Shown here: positions 19,439-28,800 of the stretch, piece after piece
How the letters are laid out: each line of letters starts with the position of its first letter
Position numbering within the stretch: position 1 is the first letter of the stretch
Source of the DNA: Sinorhizobium americanum
GTDB taxonomy: Bacteria; Pseudomonadota; Alphaproteobacteria; Rhizobiales; Rhizobiaceae
Direction: 5' to 3'
Assembly: GCF_001651855.1 (NCBI RefSeq)
Contig: NZ_LNQC01000044.1
Location: forward strand, 1 to 64,000
Length of the DNA: 64,000 bases
Notes under the pieces: model-generated
What the model was told of the DNA's origin: nothing
The model's database searches: none
What the model saw: only the letters and a program-made list of their open reading frames with translations
Position numbers and translations under genes: made by a program

Positions 19439-21133
19439 GTGACAAAAGTTGTTGGTTTAGTACGGCGAGGGAGCACCTACAGTCTTCGTCGGAGAGTTCC
19501 GACTGATTTGGTCGAAGCTGTGGGCAAGCGCGAAATCACGATCTCACTGGGAACTTCGGACTACAAAGCGGCAGCGAAGCGAGCGCGGCTTGAAACCGTA
19601 AGACTTGATGTCGAATGGGACAACCAGCGTGACGCATTGAAGAGGGGGCAAACCCATGCTCTCGCCAGTACGGTATCAGAGGCGGAACTCCGCCGCCTAG
19701 TTCTTTCCGACTTCTGGTCAAGTCAGCAGGTTACGTCAATCGTGAGGGTGGAGACGGACGACGGCCTAACCAATCTTGAAAGCCTCGAAGCGGAACTGGG
19801 CGGGCTCGAAACCGGCGACCCGTCTTCCCTCGCTGGCGTGTTTGCACACGCGAAGACGCTAATTCTGGAAGGAAAGTTACCGATCAACCTCCCGCCTGAT
19901 TGGAAAATCGGCGAGCACCTTGGAGCATTCGAGGCGTCGCCTGAACTGACGAGACTTCTGGAATTGCTACGGCGTTCCGATGTGGAGAAAATTAAGCGGC
20001 TCATAGACCGCTTCGAAGGTGGCCACGGCGACAACGCCTTCGATCCATTATTCGCCGGAGTAAGCTCGATTTCACGAGCACCCTCCGCAACCGAGGGCAT
20101 CACCCTGGGCGACGCGATCAAACGGTTTGAGACTGACCCCACACGCGCGCATCTTGGGGATACAGCCGATGCCAAATATGTCGTAACATTTCGAACGATG
20201 AAAGAAGTCATCGGGGCTGAACGGCACCTTGCGTCGATAACGAGAGCAGAATGTGCGGCAGTTCAAGAGGTCATCGCCGGATTGCCTGCAAACGTTTCCA
20301 AGCTCAAGCCCTACGCGAATTGCAAAACAATGCGCGCCATCGTTACGAAGGCCGCCGAGCGACAAGACAGGCTCATGTCTCCCGGAACGGTTCGGGTCTA
20401 CACTCATACACTAAGTGCGTTTTTTAACTGGGCCATTCGAAAGGGGCTGCTTGTTATCAATCCGGCGACGCGGCTGGCGCCGGCTAAAGGTTCGGCGGAA
20501 GTGTCCCGCCGCCCATTCACTGTGGATGAGTTGAACAAGATCGCGAGCGGTCTTCCGGAATGGTCTGATGACGGTAGGCTGCCGGGGCGTTATTGGGTGC
20601 CGCTGATAGCGATTTTCTCCGGCATGCGGTTGGGCGAGATCGTCAGCTTAACAGTAGACGAAGTGGCGGTACGAGACCAAGTCGAATGCTTTGTGCTCCG
20701 CAAGACGCAGGACAAGAGCCTAAAAACTGCTGGCAGCGAGCGCGTCGTTCCCCTCCATCCGCAACTTAAACAATTGGGATTGTTGCAACGCGTTGCAACA
20801 TTGCGAGAACAAGGCGTAACGCGTCTATTTCCCGACCTCCGGGGCGGAACACAGGATGAACTCTCTGACCTTTTCCAAAAAAGGTTCAGCTATTGGCTGA
20901 AAACGGTTCTCGCAATCAATGAAAGGGGTGTTTCCTTCCATTCGTTCCGCCACGGCTTCAGAGATGCTTTACGAGAGGCGGGAGTGCCTATCGACGCAAC
21001 CCGTGCGCTGGGTGGCTGGGCAAGATCGGGAGGTGTGGAAGAGCGCTACGGTCAGGGCACAAGGCCCGCAACTCTGGCCCGTTGGTTGACCGAGGTCGAG
21101 TACCCCGACTTGATTTTGCCGCCGCCTGTTTGA
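19439..21133 (+). CDS. Tyrosine site-specific integrase
   Basis: About 564 residues from GTG 19439, which has GAGGGG 9 bases upstream; the frame stays open back to a TTG at 19361. The N-terminus (RGSTYSLRRRVPTDLVEAVGKREITISLGT) is the DUF6538-type arm domain seen in alphaproteobacterial island integrases. A core-binding domain precedes the C-terminal catalytic domain: Arg in SGMRLGEI (near 397), Lys in LRKTQDKS, HSFRH (501-505), and the nucleophile Tyr in EERYGQG (near 537). All catalytic residues are present, so the element may be able to excise. It should act on the tRNA-derived core repeat. One palindrome of the island family (20781-20800) lies inside the gene. Confidence 0.94.
   Translation: MTKVVGLVRRGSTYSLRRRVPTDLVEAVGKREITISLGTSDYKAAAKRARLETVRLDVEWDNQRDALKRGQTHALASTVSEAELRRLVLSDFWSSQQVTSIVRVETDDGLTNLESLEAELGGLETGDPSSLAGVFAHAKTLILEGKLPINLPPDWKIGEHLGAFEASPELTRLLELLRRSDVEKIKRLIDRFEGGHGDNAFDPLFAGVSSISRAPSATEGITLGDAIKRFETDPTRAHLGDTADAKYVVTFRTMKEVIGAERHLASITRAECAAVQEVIAGLPANVSKLKPYANCKTMRAIVTKAAERQDRLMSPGTVRVYTHTLSAFFNWAIRKGLLVINPATRLAPAKGSAEVSRRPFTVDELNKIASGLPEWSDDGRLPGRYWVPLIAIFSGMRLGEIVSLTVDEVAVRDQVECFVLRKTQDKSLKTAGSERVVPLHPQLKQLGLLQRVATLREQGVTRLFPDLRGGTQDELSDLFQKRFSYWLKTVLAINERGVSFHSFRHGFRDALREAGVPIDATRALGGWARSGGVEERYGQGTRPATLARWLTEVEYPDLILPPPV
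20781..20800. repeat. Island palindrome copy 1
   Basis: TGTTGCAACGCGTTGCAACA is a perfect 20-bp palindrome inside the integrase coding region. It contains the shared core TGCAAC-NN-GTTGCA found six times in the element. Confidence 0.85.
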
Positions 21134-21286
21134 GGCGATACGTCCTGTTTCGCAGCGAAGGAAAGGAATTGTAGGGCGTATCCGAGACAACCCAAAGCCA
21201 CTCAATTTCCCCGAGGGAGATCATCTACCGGTAGTTGACCGGCCGCGGTGCGCAAGCTAGCGTTCATTCATGTGCGCGAAGCACTA

Positions 21287-21376
21287 GCCAGCGGGCAGCA
21301 ACTTCACCTTGCGGGATGATGGTGCCAACCGTTTTCCAACTTCGCAACGACCTACTGACTACGGCTGCCTGCTGGC
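21287..21376 (+). ncRNA. Candidate structured RNA upstream of RT-SLATT
   Basis: A 13-bp inverted repeat, GCCAGCGGGCAGC (21287-21299) and GCTGCCTGCTGGC (21364-21376), pairs fully if one G-U is allowed. It encloses 64 nt with smaller stems (CACC/GGTG and CGTT/AACG). It ends 16 bases before the reverse transcriptase start and lies in a 259-bp gap with no credible protein. Several defence reverse transcriptases use an RNA from just upstream as template, so this is the obvious candidate. It could also be a translational control hairpin. Confidence 0.45.
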
Positions 21377-21392
21377 ACTAATGAGGCTGTTT

Positions 21393-22901
21393 ATGCTTTC
21401 TGTAATTGAGAAGGCAATTGAAGATGAGGCAAAGAAGCGACTGGCGCGCTATTCTCAGGCTCAATATTACAAACATAAATACGCTTCAGTCTTCAGTAAG
21501 AGAACTGGCTCGAAGGCCAAGCTAAAGCCGCACAGTTTGCCGGCTGCTTGGGATTTCCATAGGCAGTTTGATCCTAGATACTGTTTGAACCACTCAAAAT
21601 TCTTATCTCGGGGCCTCTGGCGCAGCCTACAGGTAGGCAACTACATCCCGTTGGAAGCGCTGCGGCGTTCATTTCCCAAACCAACAGGGGGAGTGCGCAT
21701 AATCGATGCATTCAGTATTCCTGATGCAGCAATCGCTAAAATTTTTGCGAAGAACTTAATCCGCCGCAACGCCAAGGCCTTTTCTGATGCCAGTTACGCG
21801 TATCAAGAAGGGAAGACAAATCTCGACGCTGTTCTGCGCCTTCGGACGATGATCCAGGGCGAAACGGTTTTTGTCTCTCAATATGACTTTACCAAGTTCT
21901 TCGACAGCATTTCCCATGTATACCTGAGGAATTGCTTATCCAAGGGTGGCGACTTCTTGACCACCACGATGGAACGCGGCGTTTTGTCGGCAGTGATGAC
22001 GCACACATGGCGCGACCTCGATGGAAATGTTGGTGTTAGAGACGAAGGAATACCGCAGGGTAATAGCATTTCACTTTTTTTGGCCAACGTCGCTGCGCAT
22101 TCGTTAGATAAGGATTTGGGAAGCCTGAGCGGGTCTTTTGCTCGATTTGCTGACGACAGCGTCGTGGTTAATTTGAGTTATGAAGACGCATTAAAGTCCT
22201 CGGAAGCCTATGCACGCTTCTCGAAGATCAGCGGTGTGAAGATCAACAAGGTCAAGTCGACGGGTATCCGCATCTTCTCAGACGTTCCATGTGAGATGGC
22301 GCACATCGATGAGTTCAGTTTTTTAAGCTATAAATTCACCAGGCATGGACTGGGAATGAGCGCCAAGGCAGAGGCCAACATTAAGCGCCGGTGTGCAAAG
22401 ATAATGTACAATAACCTGCTGCTGCACCTGCGCCGAACTAAGAAGCTCGCCGCGGGACGCCGAGGTGCGGGCTTTGTGGATTGGGACTTGGTAACATGCG
22501 TCAACGAATTGCGCCGATACATATATGGTGCAAGACGGCAGGATGAGATTGATGATTTCCTAAACGGTGTAGGCAGGATAGGTCGCTCGACGGGCGCAGT
22601 TGGGTATTTTTGTTTGCTCGAAGACAGCGCGAAATTTCGGCAGCTTGATGGATGGCTGCTCCATGTTCTTCAGGCAATGTACTCAAGGCGTCTCCAATTA
22701 CTGCCGAAGAAGCTAAAAAGCTCCGCCAAGCAAATCTCTGATGAGAAACTGCTTTCTGGAGAATGGTATGACTTTCCCGCCATCTCAATGGAAACTTCAC
22801 TACCCAGTTTCTTTACTGGTTGGCGCGCAGCACGGAAGAATTTTGCTAAACATGGCCTTGGGGGCGTGGACCCTACGGGCGAAGGATACGCTTACGAATG
22901 A
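21393..22901 (+). CDS. Reverse transcriptase, UG/defence type (RT-1)
   Basis: About 502 residues from ATG 21393, chosen because TGAGG precedes it; the frame is open from 21309. The polymerase motifs are present: PTGGVRIIDAFSIPDAAIAKI (motif 1-2 region), YDFTKFFDSI (Asp near 165), DEGIPQGNSISLFLANV, and RFADDSVVV (FADD, residues 252-255) in place of the commoner YADD. About 170 residues of alpha-helical C-terminal extension follow, as in the unknown-group/Abi RTs; no maturase or thumb of group II introns is seen. The next gene, a SLATT-like membrane protein, overlaps by ATGA. I infer an anti-phage RT system with a membrane effector; the numbered DRT class cannot be fixed by eye. Confidence 0.85.
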   Translation: MLSVIEKAIEDEAKKRLARYSQAQYYKHKYASVFSKRTGSKAKLKPHSLPAAWDFHRQFDPRYCLNHSKFLSRGLWRSLQVGNYIPLEALRRSFPKPTGGVRIIDAFSIPDAAIAKIFAKNLIRRNAKAFSDASYAYQEGKTNLDAVLRLRTMIQGETVFVSQYDFTKFFDSISHVYLRNCLSKGGDFLTTTMERGVLSAVMTHTWRDLDGNVGVRDEGIPQGNSISLFLANVAAHSLDKDLGSLSGSFARFADDSVVVNLSYEDALKSSEAYARFSKISGVKINKVKSTGIRIFSDVPCEMAHIDEFSFLSYKFTRHGLGMSAKAEANIKRRCAKIMYNNLLLHLRRTKKLAAGRRGAGFVDWDLVTCVNELRRYIYGARRQDEIDDFLNGVGRIGRSTGAVGYFCLLEDSAKFRQLDGWLLHVLQAMYSRRLQLLPKKLKSSAKQISDEKLLSGEWYDFPAISMETSLPSFFTGWRAARKNFAKHGLGGVDPTGEGYAYE

Positions 22902-23518
22902 GCGACGAACTTAAGTATTATCGAGATCTAACTACAGTCATGTGGAAAACTAGAGGAGCACGTTTCGGCGCGGCTGCCTCTCTATCCTTCAAAGATAGAG
23001 TGGGTATTGGAACTGCAGCATTCCTTTCTACATATATGATTGGTTGGTCAGTTGCCTCGTTGGCTTTTCCGGATTTTTTTACCTCCGTTCGCGGAAGTGT
23101 TCTGAACATCGTTTCGATTGTATCCTCCGTAGCATTATTGGCGATAACGCTGATGGAGTTTGCTTTTGGGCGCTCTTTGAAGGCGCAAATCTTGCATCAG
23201 AATGCGCTGTCTATCTCTGTGATAATGCGAGATTTGGAAAGGGAACTAGCAAAGGCTGTGCCTGAGCTTGATAAACTTAAGCAGCTTGCGTCTCAATACG
23301 AGCAGCTTAACCTAGAAACACAGGTAAACCATACGGCACAGGACTACAAACGTTGGCAGTACAGCGTGGCGAGTTCTAAAGAATGGTGGATGATGCCGAT
23401 CCTATTTGTTAGATATAACATATATCGGGTGTGGATTTTCATCTCATCCATGTTTATTTACATCGGATTGTGCATTCTTATTGTTGTTGCTACGACTTGG
23501 TGTGCATTTGGTCTTTAG
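22898..23518 (+). CDS. SLATT-like two-transmembrane effector
   Basis: 206 residues. Two hydrophobic segments follow an N-terminal cytosolic stretch (about residues 35-57 and 64-82), a long amphipathic helix (about 100-150) follows, and a third hydrophobic segment lies near the C-terminus (about 180-203). This layout and the segment FKDRVGIGTAAFLSTYMIGW match the SLATT family, membrane proteins predicted to be pore-forming effectors coupled to nucleotide-signal or RT systems. The ATG lies inside the RT stop codon (ATGA), so it is translationally coupled to RT-1. I infer a membrane-disrupting effector triggered by the RT. Its gene converges on the exonuclease gene with a 4-bp overlap. Confidence 0.75.
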   Translation: MSDELKYYRDLTTVMWKTRGARFGAAASLSFKDRVGIGTAAFLSTYMIGWSVASLAFPDFFTSVRGSVLNIVSIVSSVALLAITLMEFAFGRSLKAQILHQNALSISVIMRDLERELAKAVPELDKLKQLASQYEQLNLETQVNHTAQDYKRWQYSVASSKEWWMMPILFVRYNIYRVWIFISSMFIYIGLCILIVVATTWCAFGL

Positions 23519-24399
23519 TTGGAGAGCTTGTAGCGATCAAAGGCCGTTCGGGATTTGACCTGCACATGTATCTCAGATGAACGAAAATCATTGATTTCGC
23601 TCACTATTGCTCCTGCGTCGGTCTCCACCACCTCCTTGACCCACCTACGAGGCTCGCTTCTCCATCGAAAGCCTTTGCTCTTAAAAAATGCTCGCAACTC
23701 GTATGGGGCTGCAACCTCAACGATCGCGGTAGTTTGTCTAGCGGATGACAACAGCAGTTGAAGGCCGCTTTTGTCCGCCACCTTTTGAGGAAGCGTAAGG
23801 ACGTTGAGCAGCGCGTAGCAGTCCTCCAAAGCGCGATGGCCCCTGTGAAATAATCCGCTTTGATATAGGAGGTAGCCTAGCTTAGCCCCTTCAAAACCCA
23901 GCCTCCTCCATGGAACTTCCGTCGCGGAGCATGCCCATGCTTTGTCCGCGAACGCCTGGCAGAGCTTTTCACACATAGGTCTGTCAAAGGCAGCATTATG
24001 GGCAATAATGAGGTTCGCTTTGTTGATGATTTGTTCCAACGCCACCCGATCGATCGCCTTTCCCTTCAGCATATCGGGTGTAATTCCAGTAATGTTCATC
24101 GCGTCGGCAGAGAGAGGGTTGTCGGGCTCTTGTAGTCCCTCGAACATCCCAATTACCCGATGAAATCTATCTACTTCATCGTAGGTGAACGCTAGAATGC
24201 CAACCTCGACAACCTCATCGTCGCGGAGATCTAATCCGGTTGTCTCTGTGTCCACTATGAGCGCAACTCGCTCGTTGGGTTTCAAAGCTCCCGGCGCAAT
24301 ACCTGGGGTGTCGATAGCGCGAAGCACTCGGAAGGCGCCCGTAGCTTCAAGACGATCTATCATCTGCTGCTGCTCTGCGGTGATCTCCCTCGCAGACAT
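23515..24399 (-). CDS. DEDDh 3'-5' exonuclease domain protein
   Basis: About 294 residues from ATG 24399, which has AAGGGACC upstream. The DnaQ-type exonuclease motifs are all visible: VDTETTG (Exo I), IIAHNAAFD (Exo II) and HRALED (Exo III, His five residues before Asp). The N-terminal 45 residues and the C-terminal ~90 residues are extra. The C-terminus includes YELRAFFKSKGFRWRSEPRRW, resembling a small domain often found attached to nucleic-acid enzymes. It is too short and too divergent for the host DnaQ. It may be part of the element's defence set, but it is on the opposite strand from the RT-SLATT pair. Confidence 0.85.
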   Translation of the reverse strand: MSAREITAEQQQMIDRLEATGAFRVLRAIDTPGIAPGALKPNERVALIVDTETTGLDLRDDEVVEVGILAFTYDEVDRFHRVIGMFEGLQEPDNPLSADAMNITGITPDMLKGKAIDRVALEQIINKANLIIAHNAAFDRPMCEKLCQAFADKAWACSATEVPWRRLGFEGAKLGYLLYQSGLFHRGHRALEDCYALLNVLTLPQKVADKSGLQLLLSSARQTTAIVEVAAPYELRAFFKSKGFRWRSEPRRWVKEVVETDAGAIVSEINDFRSSEIHVQVKSRTAFDRYKLSN

Positions 24400-24647
24400 G
24401 ATCGGTCCCTTCTTGATACAGATATTATATCTAGGCAGTCTTAGCGTGCATCGCAATTGAATGGTTGTTGTCGGCGTGCTTTAGCCTGCTCGGCATAACA
24501 GCCTCCTACGCAAATTACTCCTACTCGGAGAGTTTATCCGCCTGTTTGAAAGATTTCCTGGTAGCTGGCGATGTCTGCGACAGTTGAGTGCAGCGCCGGC
24601 TTCCGTATAACCCGGGTACTTTATCAATGGTAAATCGCAAGGATGAA

Positions 24648-25559
24648 ATGACGGTAAGTGCAACGAACGTGCTTTACATAAAGCTGGGACGTAACGGCGA
24701 ATGGGAAAACGCCAGCCTCAAAGACGGCGAGCTCCGTTTTGGGTACCACGGCACGCCCCAGGCACTCTGTGTTCAGGGAGATTGGCAGGGCGTCTGGGCG
24801 CATTGGAATGCCAAGCGGAGCGATCCAGGTGCTGCCACGAGGGACATGAAGCAGATCAGAGCTTTCTATGAAGCGGACGCGGCGACGATTTTTGTCACGT
24901 TTGCCCATAATCGAATGTATTGGTGCCAACCTTCCGGTCCTGTCCATGCGCTTCCGGACGGCAGCCACAGTCGAAAGACTGTCTCGGGATGGAGCTGCAG
25001 GACTTTGAAAGGCGTTGAATTGCGATCGGACAGGTTGTCCGGCCGGTTACTCAAAGTGCAGATGTTCCGAGGTACGATCTGCGATGTTGGAGCAAAAGAT
25101 TACGTTCTCCGGCGCATCAATGATGAGCTTTCCCCCGAAGTCGCTGCAGCCGAGGAAGCAGAGCGCGTTTTAATGGAGGCCATCGTCAATTTAATGCGGC
25201 TGTTGACGTGGCAGGATTTCGAACTGCTGATTGATCTGGTGTTCTCCTCAAGCGGGTGGCGACGGGTCAGTGCTGTCGGTAAGACCCAGAAGACTATCGA
25301 TCTTGAGTTGATGTTGCCGACGACCGGTGAGCGGGCGTTCGTCCAGGTTAAGTCACAAGCGAGCCTCTCTTCGCTCGAACAGTACGTAGGTCTCCACCGC
25401 CAAGCGGAGACCTATGACAGGATGTTCTTCGTCTGGCATACCGGTGATATTCCTGAAGACCGCAAAGTGGACGGTGTCACCCTGCTGGGACCGCAGAAAC
25501 TATCCCGGATGATCCTTGATACCGGGCTCTCCTCATGGCTGCGGGAGAAAGTTTCATAA
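24648..25559 (+). CDS. Mrr-like restriction endonuclease domain protein
   Basis: About 303 residues from ATG 24648 (AAGGATGAA precedes it). The first ~180 residues form a separate domain with no motif I can name (rich in Trp; WENASLKDGELRFGYHG), possibly a recognition or sensor module. The C-terminal ~130 residues resemble the Mrr-cat PD-(D/E)xK nuclease: LTWQDFELLIDLVFSSSGWRR, then DLEL, and the VQVK catalytic lysine. Such proteins can act as modification-dependent (type IV) restriction enzymes. It lies 299 bp before the helicase-methylase-ATPase operon on the same strand and could be its nuclease, or independent. Confidence 0.75.
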   Translation: MTVSATNVLYIKLGRNGEWENASLKDGELRFGYHGTPQALCVQGDWQGVWAHWNAKRSDPGAATRDMKQIRAFYEADAATIFVTFAHNRMYWCQPSGPVHALPDGSHSRKTVSGWSCRTLKGVELRSDRLSGRLLKVQMFRGTICDVGAKDYVLRRINDELSPEVAAAEEAERVLMEAIVNLMRLLTWQDFELLIDLVFSSSGWRRVSAVGKTQKTIDLELMLPTTGERAFVQVKSQASLSSLEQYVGLHRQAETYDRMFFVWHTGDIPEDRKVDGVTLLGPQKLSRMILDTGLSSWLREKVS

Positions 25560-25574
25560 GGTGAGGCTCACAGT

Positions 25575-25588
25575 TGCAACCCGTTGCA
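25575..25588. repeat. Island palindrome copy 2
   Basis: TGCAAC-CC-GTTGCA, 16 bp after the Mrr-like gene stop codon in the gap before the helicase operon. It lies at the left border of the block that lacks further copies. Confidence 0.85.
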
Positions 25589-25858
25589 CCAAAAGCGCTA
25601 GTATGTGTCGGAAGATAAGCGACATTTCCTCATCGAGGCTGGCGTCCTAATGCCTTCAATGGCAACACCGTCGATAGGCGTCGGTCGATTGCGGTGAAGG
25701 GTGGCAGGGCAGCCCTGCGCCACACCGGCAAATAGAGCCGCTTAATCACGTGAAGGCGGTGACCTGAAATCCACTTTCTGTGCAATGGGTGTTGAACACG
25801 CCGCCGAAATTCGCAAGATGGGCGCGTATTGGGGCGAGGAACCGGGGGAATTTGCATT

Positions 25859-28800
25859 GTGCTTCGGCTGGAAGAACTTAAACGTGGGTCGCTTGTCGAC
25901 GGGCTTTCGCCAGCCGGAACAGCCGAGATCATCTCAGTTGATTGGTTGAGCGACCAGCAACTGGAAGTCACTTACCGGACCTCAAAAGGCCTCGACCAGC
26001 GTATACTCATCCGCGAAGATCAGGATCGGCTTTTTTCGGCAACGGCCTCGACGCCGTTTTCGTTTGAGGGAAACGCCGAAAATTTCCGTCTCGCGGCGGA
26101 AGCGCATCGCATAGCGCTGGCTCATCTGTTCGATCCCTATCTCGCCCTGACCAGTTCCGACATCGAGGCGCTGCCTCACCAGATAACCGCCGTCTATGGT
26201 GAGATGCTGGAACGTCATCCTCTCCGTTTCCTGCTTGCAGACGATCCCGGTGCTGGCAAGACCATCATGGCCGGTTTGTTCATCAAGGAATTGATGATCC
26301 GTGGCGATCTCAAGCGCTGCATGATCGTTGCGCCCGGCTCTCTGGTTGAGCAATGGCAGGACGAATTGAAGGAGAAGTTCGATCTTGACTTCAAGATCGT
26401 CGGCCGCGAGATGTTCAGCGCGAGCTACAGCGGCAATCCGTTCAACGACGAGGACCGCCTCATCCTGCGCCTCGACATGGCCGCCCGGTCAGAGGAGGTG
26501 CAGACGCTGATCGAAGCCTCTCGTGACTTCGACCTCGTGATCTGCGACGAGGCGCATCGCATGTCGGCCAGCTATACCGGGGGTGAGGTCAAATATACCA
26601 AGCGCTTTCAGCTTGGCCGCATGCTGGGGCGCAACGCGCGTCACCTCCTGCTGATGACCGCCACGCCGCATAACGGCAAGGATGACGATTTCCAGCTTTT
26701 CCTGTCACTGCTCGACAACGACCGCTTCGAGGGCGCGTATCGCGAGGGTGTACGCACGTCCAATGCGAAGGATTTGATGCGCCGCCTCGTTAAGGAGGAG
26801 CTTTACTGGTTCGATGGCCGGCCGCTCTTTCCCGAGCGCCGCGCTTACACTGTCGACTATCCGCTTTCCGCTGCCGAGGCTGACCTCTATGCGTCCGTCA
26901 CCGAGTATGTGCGCGAGGAGATGAACCGCGCCGAACGTTTCGCCAAGACAGACGAGAAAAAGCGCAACAATGTCGGCTTCGCCCTGCAATCACTGCAACG
27001 CCGACTTGCCTCCTCGCCGCGCGCGATATGGAAGTCTCTGAAACGGCGCCGCGAGCGTTTGCAAAAGCGACTTGAGGAAGAGGAACTCAAGCTCAAGGGC
27101 GCGCATCCCTCCTCCATGTCGTTGCCCTCGCCCATCAACGTGCCGGATGACGATGATCTGGAGGAAATGCCGGAAGAGGAACTAGAGGCCCTCGAAAACG
27201 AGGCTATCGATACCGCCTCCAGCGCCCGCACGCTCGATGAACTGAAAATCGAGATCGAAAGCCTCAAGGTTCTCGAGGAAAAGGCATACGTGCTTTGCCG
27301 CTCCGGTGAGGATGCGAAATGGACCCAGCTTGCGTCCATCCTCGACCAGCCTCCCGTCTACGATCCGGGGACAGGCCGCCAGAGGAAAATTCTCCTCTTC
27401 ACCGAGCCGCGCGATACGCTCGACTATCTTGAAGAAAAAATCATTGTCCGGCTGGGCGACCCAGAGGCGGTGAAGGTCATTCATGGCGGCGTGCCGCGCC
27501 AGCAACGCCGCGCCGCCGTTGCTGCCTTCAACGACGATCCAAAGGTGCGCGTCCTGATCGCCAATGATGCAGCCGGCGAGGGCGTTAACCTCCAGCGCGG
27601 CGCACATCTCATGGTCAATTACGATCTGCCGTGGAACCCGAACCGGCTCGAACAGCGCTTTGGACGTATTCACCGCATCGGCCAGACCGAAGTGTGCCAT
27701 CTGTGGAATTTGGTCGCCGGCGAGACCCGCGAAGGCGCGGTCTACCAGCGCTTGCTGGAAAAGCTCGAAGAGGCGCGCAAGGCGCTCGGTGGCAAGGTCT
27801 ATGACGTCCTCGGCGAAGCCTTCGAGGACAAGAGCCTCAAAGACCTGCTCATGGAAGCAGTGCGCTATGGTGACCGTGAAGACGTCCGTGCACGCCTCAA
27901 CCAGAGCATCGACGGTGCAGTTGATCAGTCGCATCTCAATGCGCTGACCAAGCGTGCCCAACTTTCGCAGGAAACGCTCGATCCCGAGCGCGTCAGGGAA
28001 CTGAAATTCGAGATGGAGCGGGCGCATGCGCGCCGCTTGCAGCCTTACTACATCCGCATGTTTTTTGAGGAAGCGTTCAAGCGGCTGGGCGGACACATGG
28101 CCGCGCGCGAGGAAGGCCGCTGGGAAATCCTGCGAGTACCGGCGCTAATCCGCAGCCGCGATCATCTGACAGGTCATGGCGACCCAGTGCTGGAGCGCTA
28201 TTCCCGTGTCTGCTTCGACAAGGCGCACATGCACAGCGCCGACGGGCAGCCAAACGCGGCGCTGGTCGCGCCCGGCCATCCATTGCTGGATGCGGTGGTG
28301 GACCTGACAATCGAGCATTACGAGGCTGCGCTGAGAGAAGGAACGGTGCTCGTGGCGGACGCGGATGGCGGCGAGGAACCGCGCCTTCTCGTCATGACTG
28401 ATCATGAGGTCAAGGATGGCGTCACCGCGCTGAATGGCCAGCCGCGCGTAATCTCCAAGCGCCTCCAATTCGTCAGCCTCGGCAAGGATGGAAATGAGCG
28501 CGACGAAGGAGCCGCGCCCTATCTCGATCTGCGCCCGTTAACGGCCGATGAGCGCGAACTGTGCGGGGACGCGCTGGAAGCCGACTGGCTGAAACAGGAC
28601 CTTCTGGCGCGGGCGCGCGCTTACGCTAGCCAACACCTTGCGACGGAACATCTGGAAGGAGTGCGGCATCGCCGTCTCGATCATATCCGCAAGGTCGAAG
28701 AGGAGGTCCGCGTCCGGCTCAGGAAGGAAATTGCCTATTGGAGCCGTCGCGCCGACCAGCATCGCCTCAACATGAAGGCGGGCAAGGATGAGCGCCTTGC

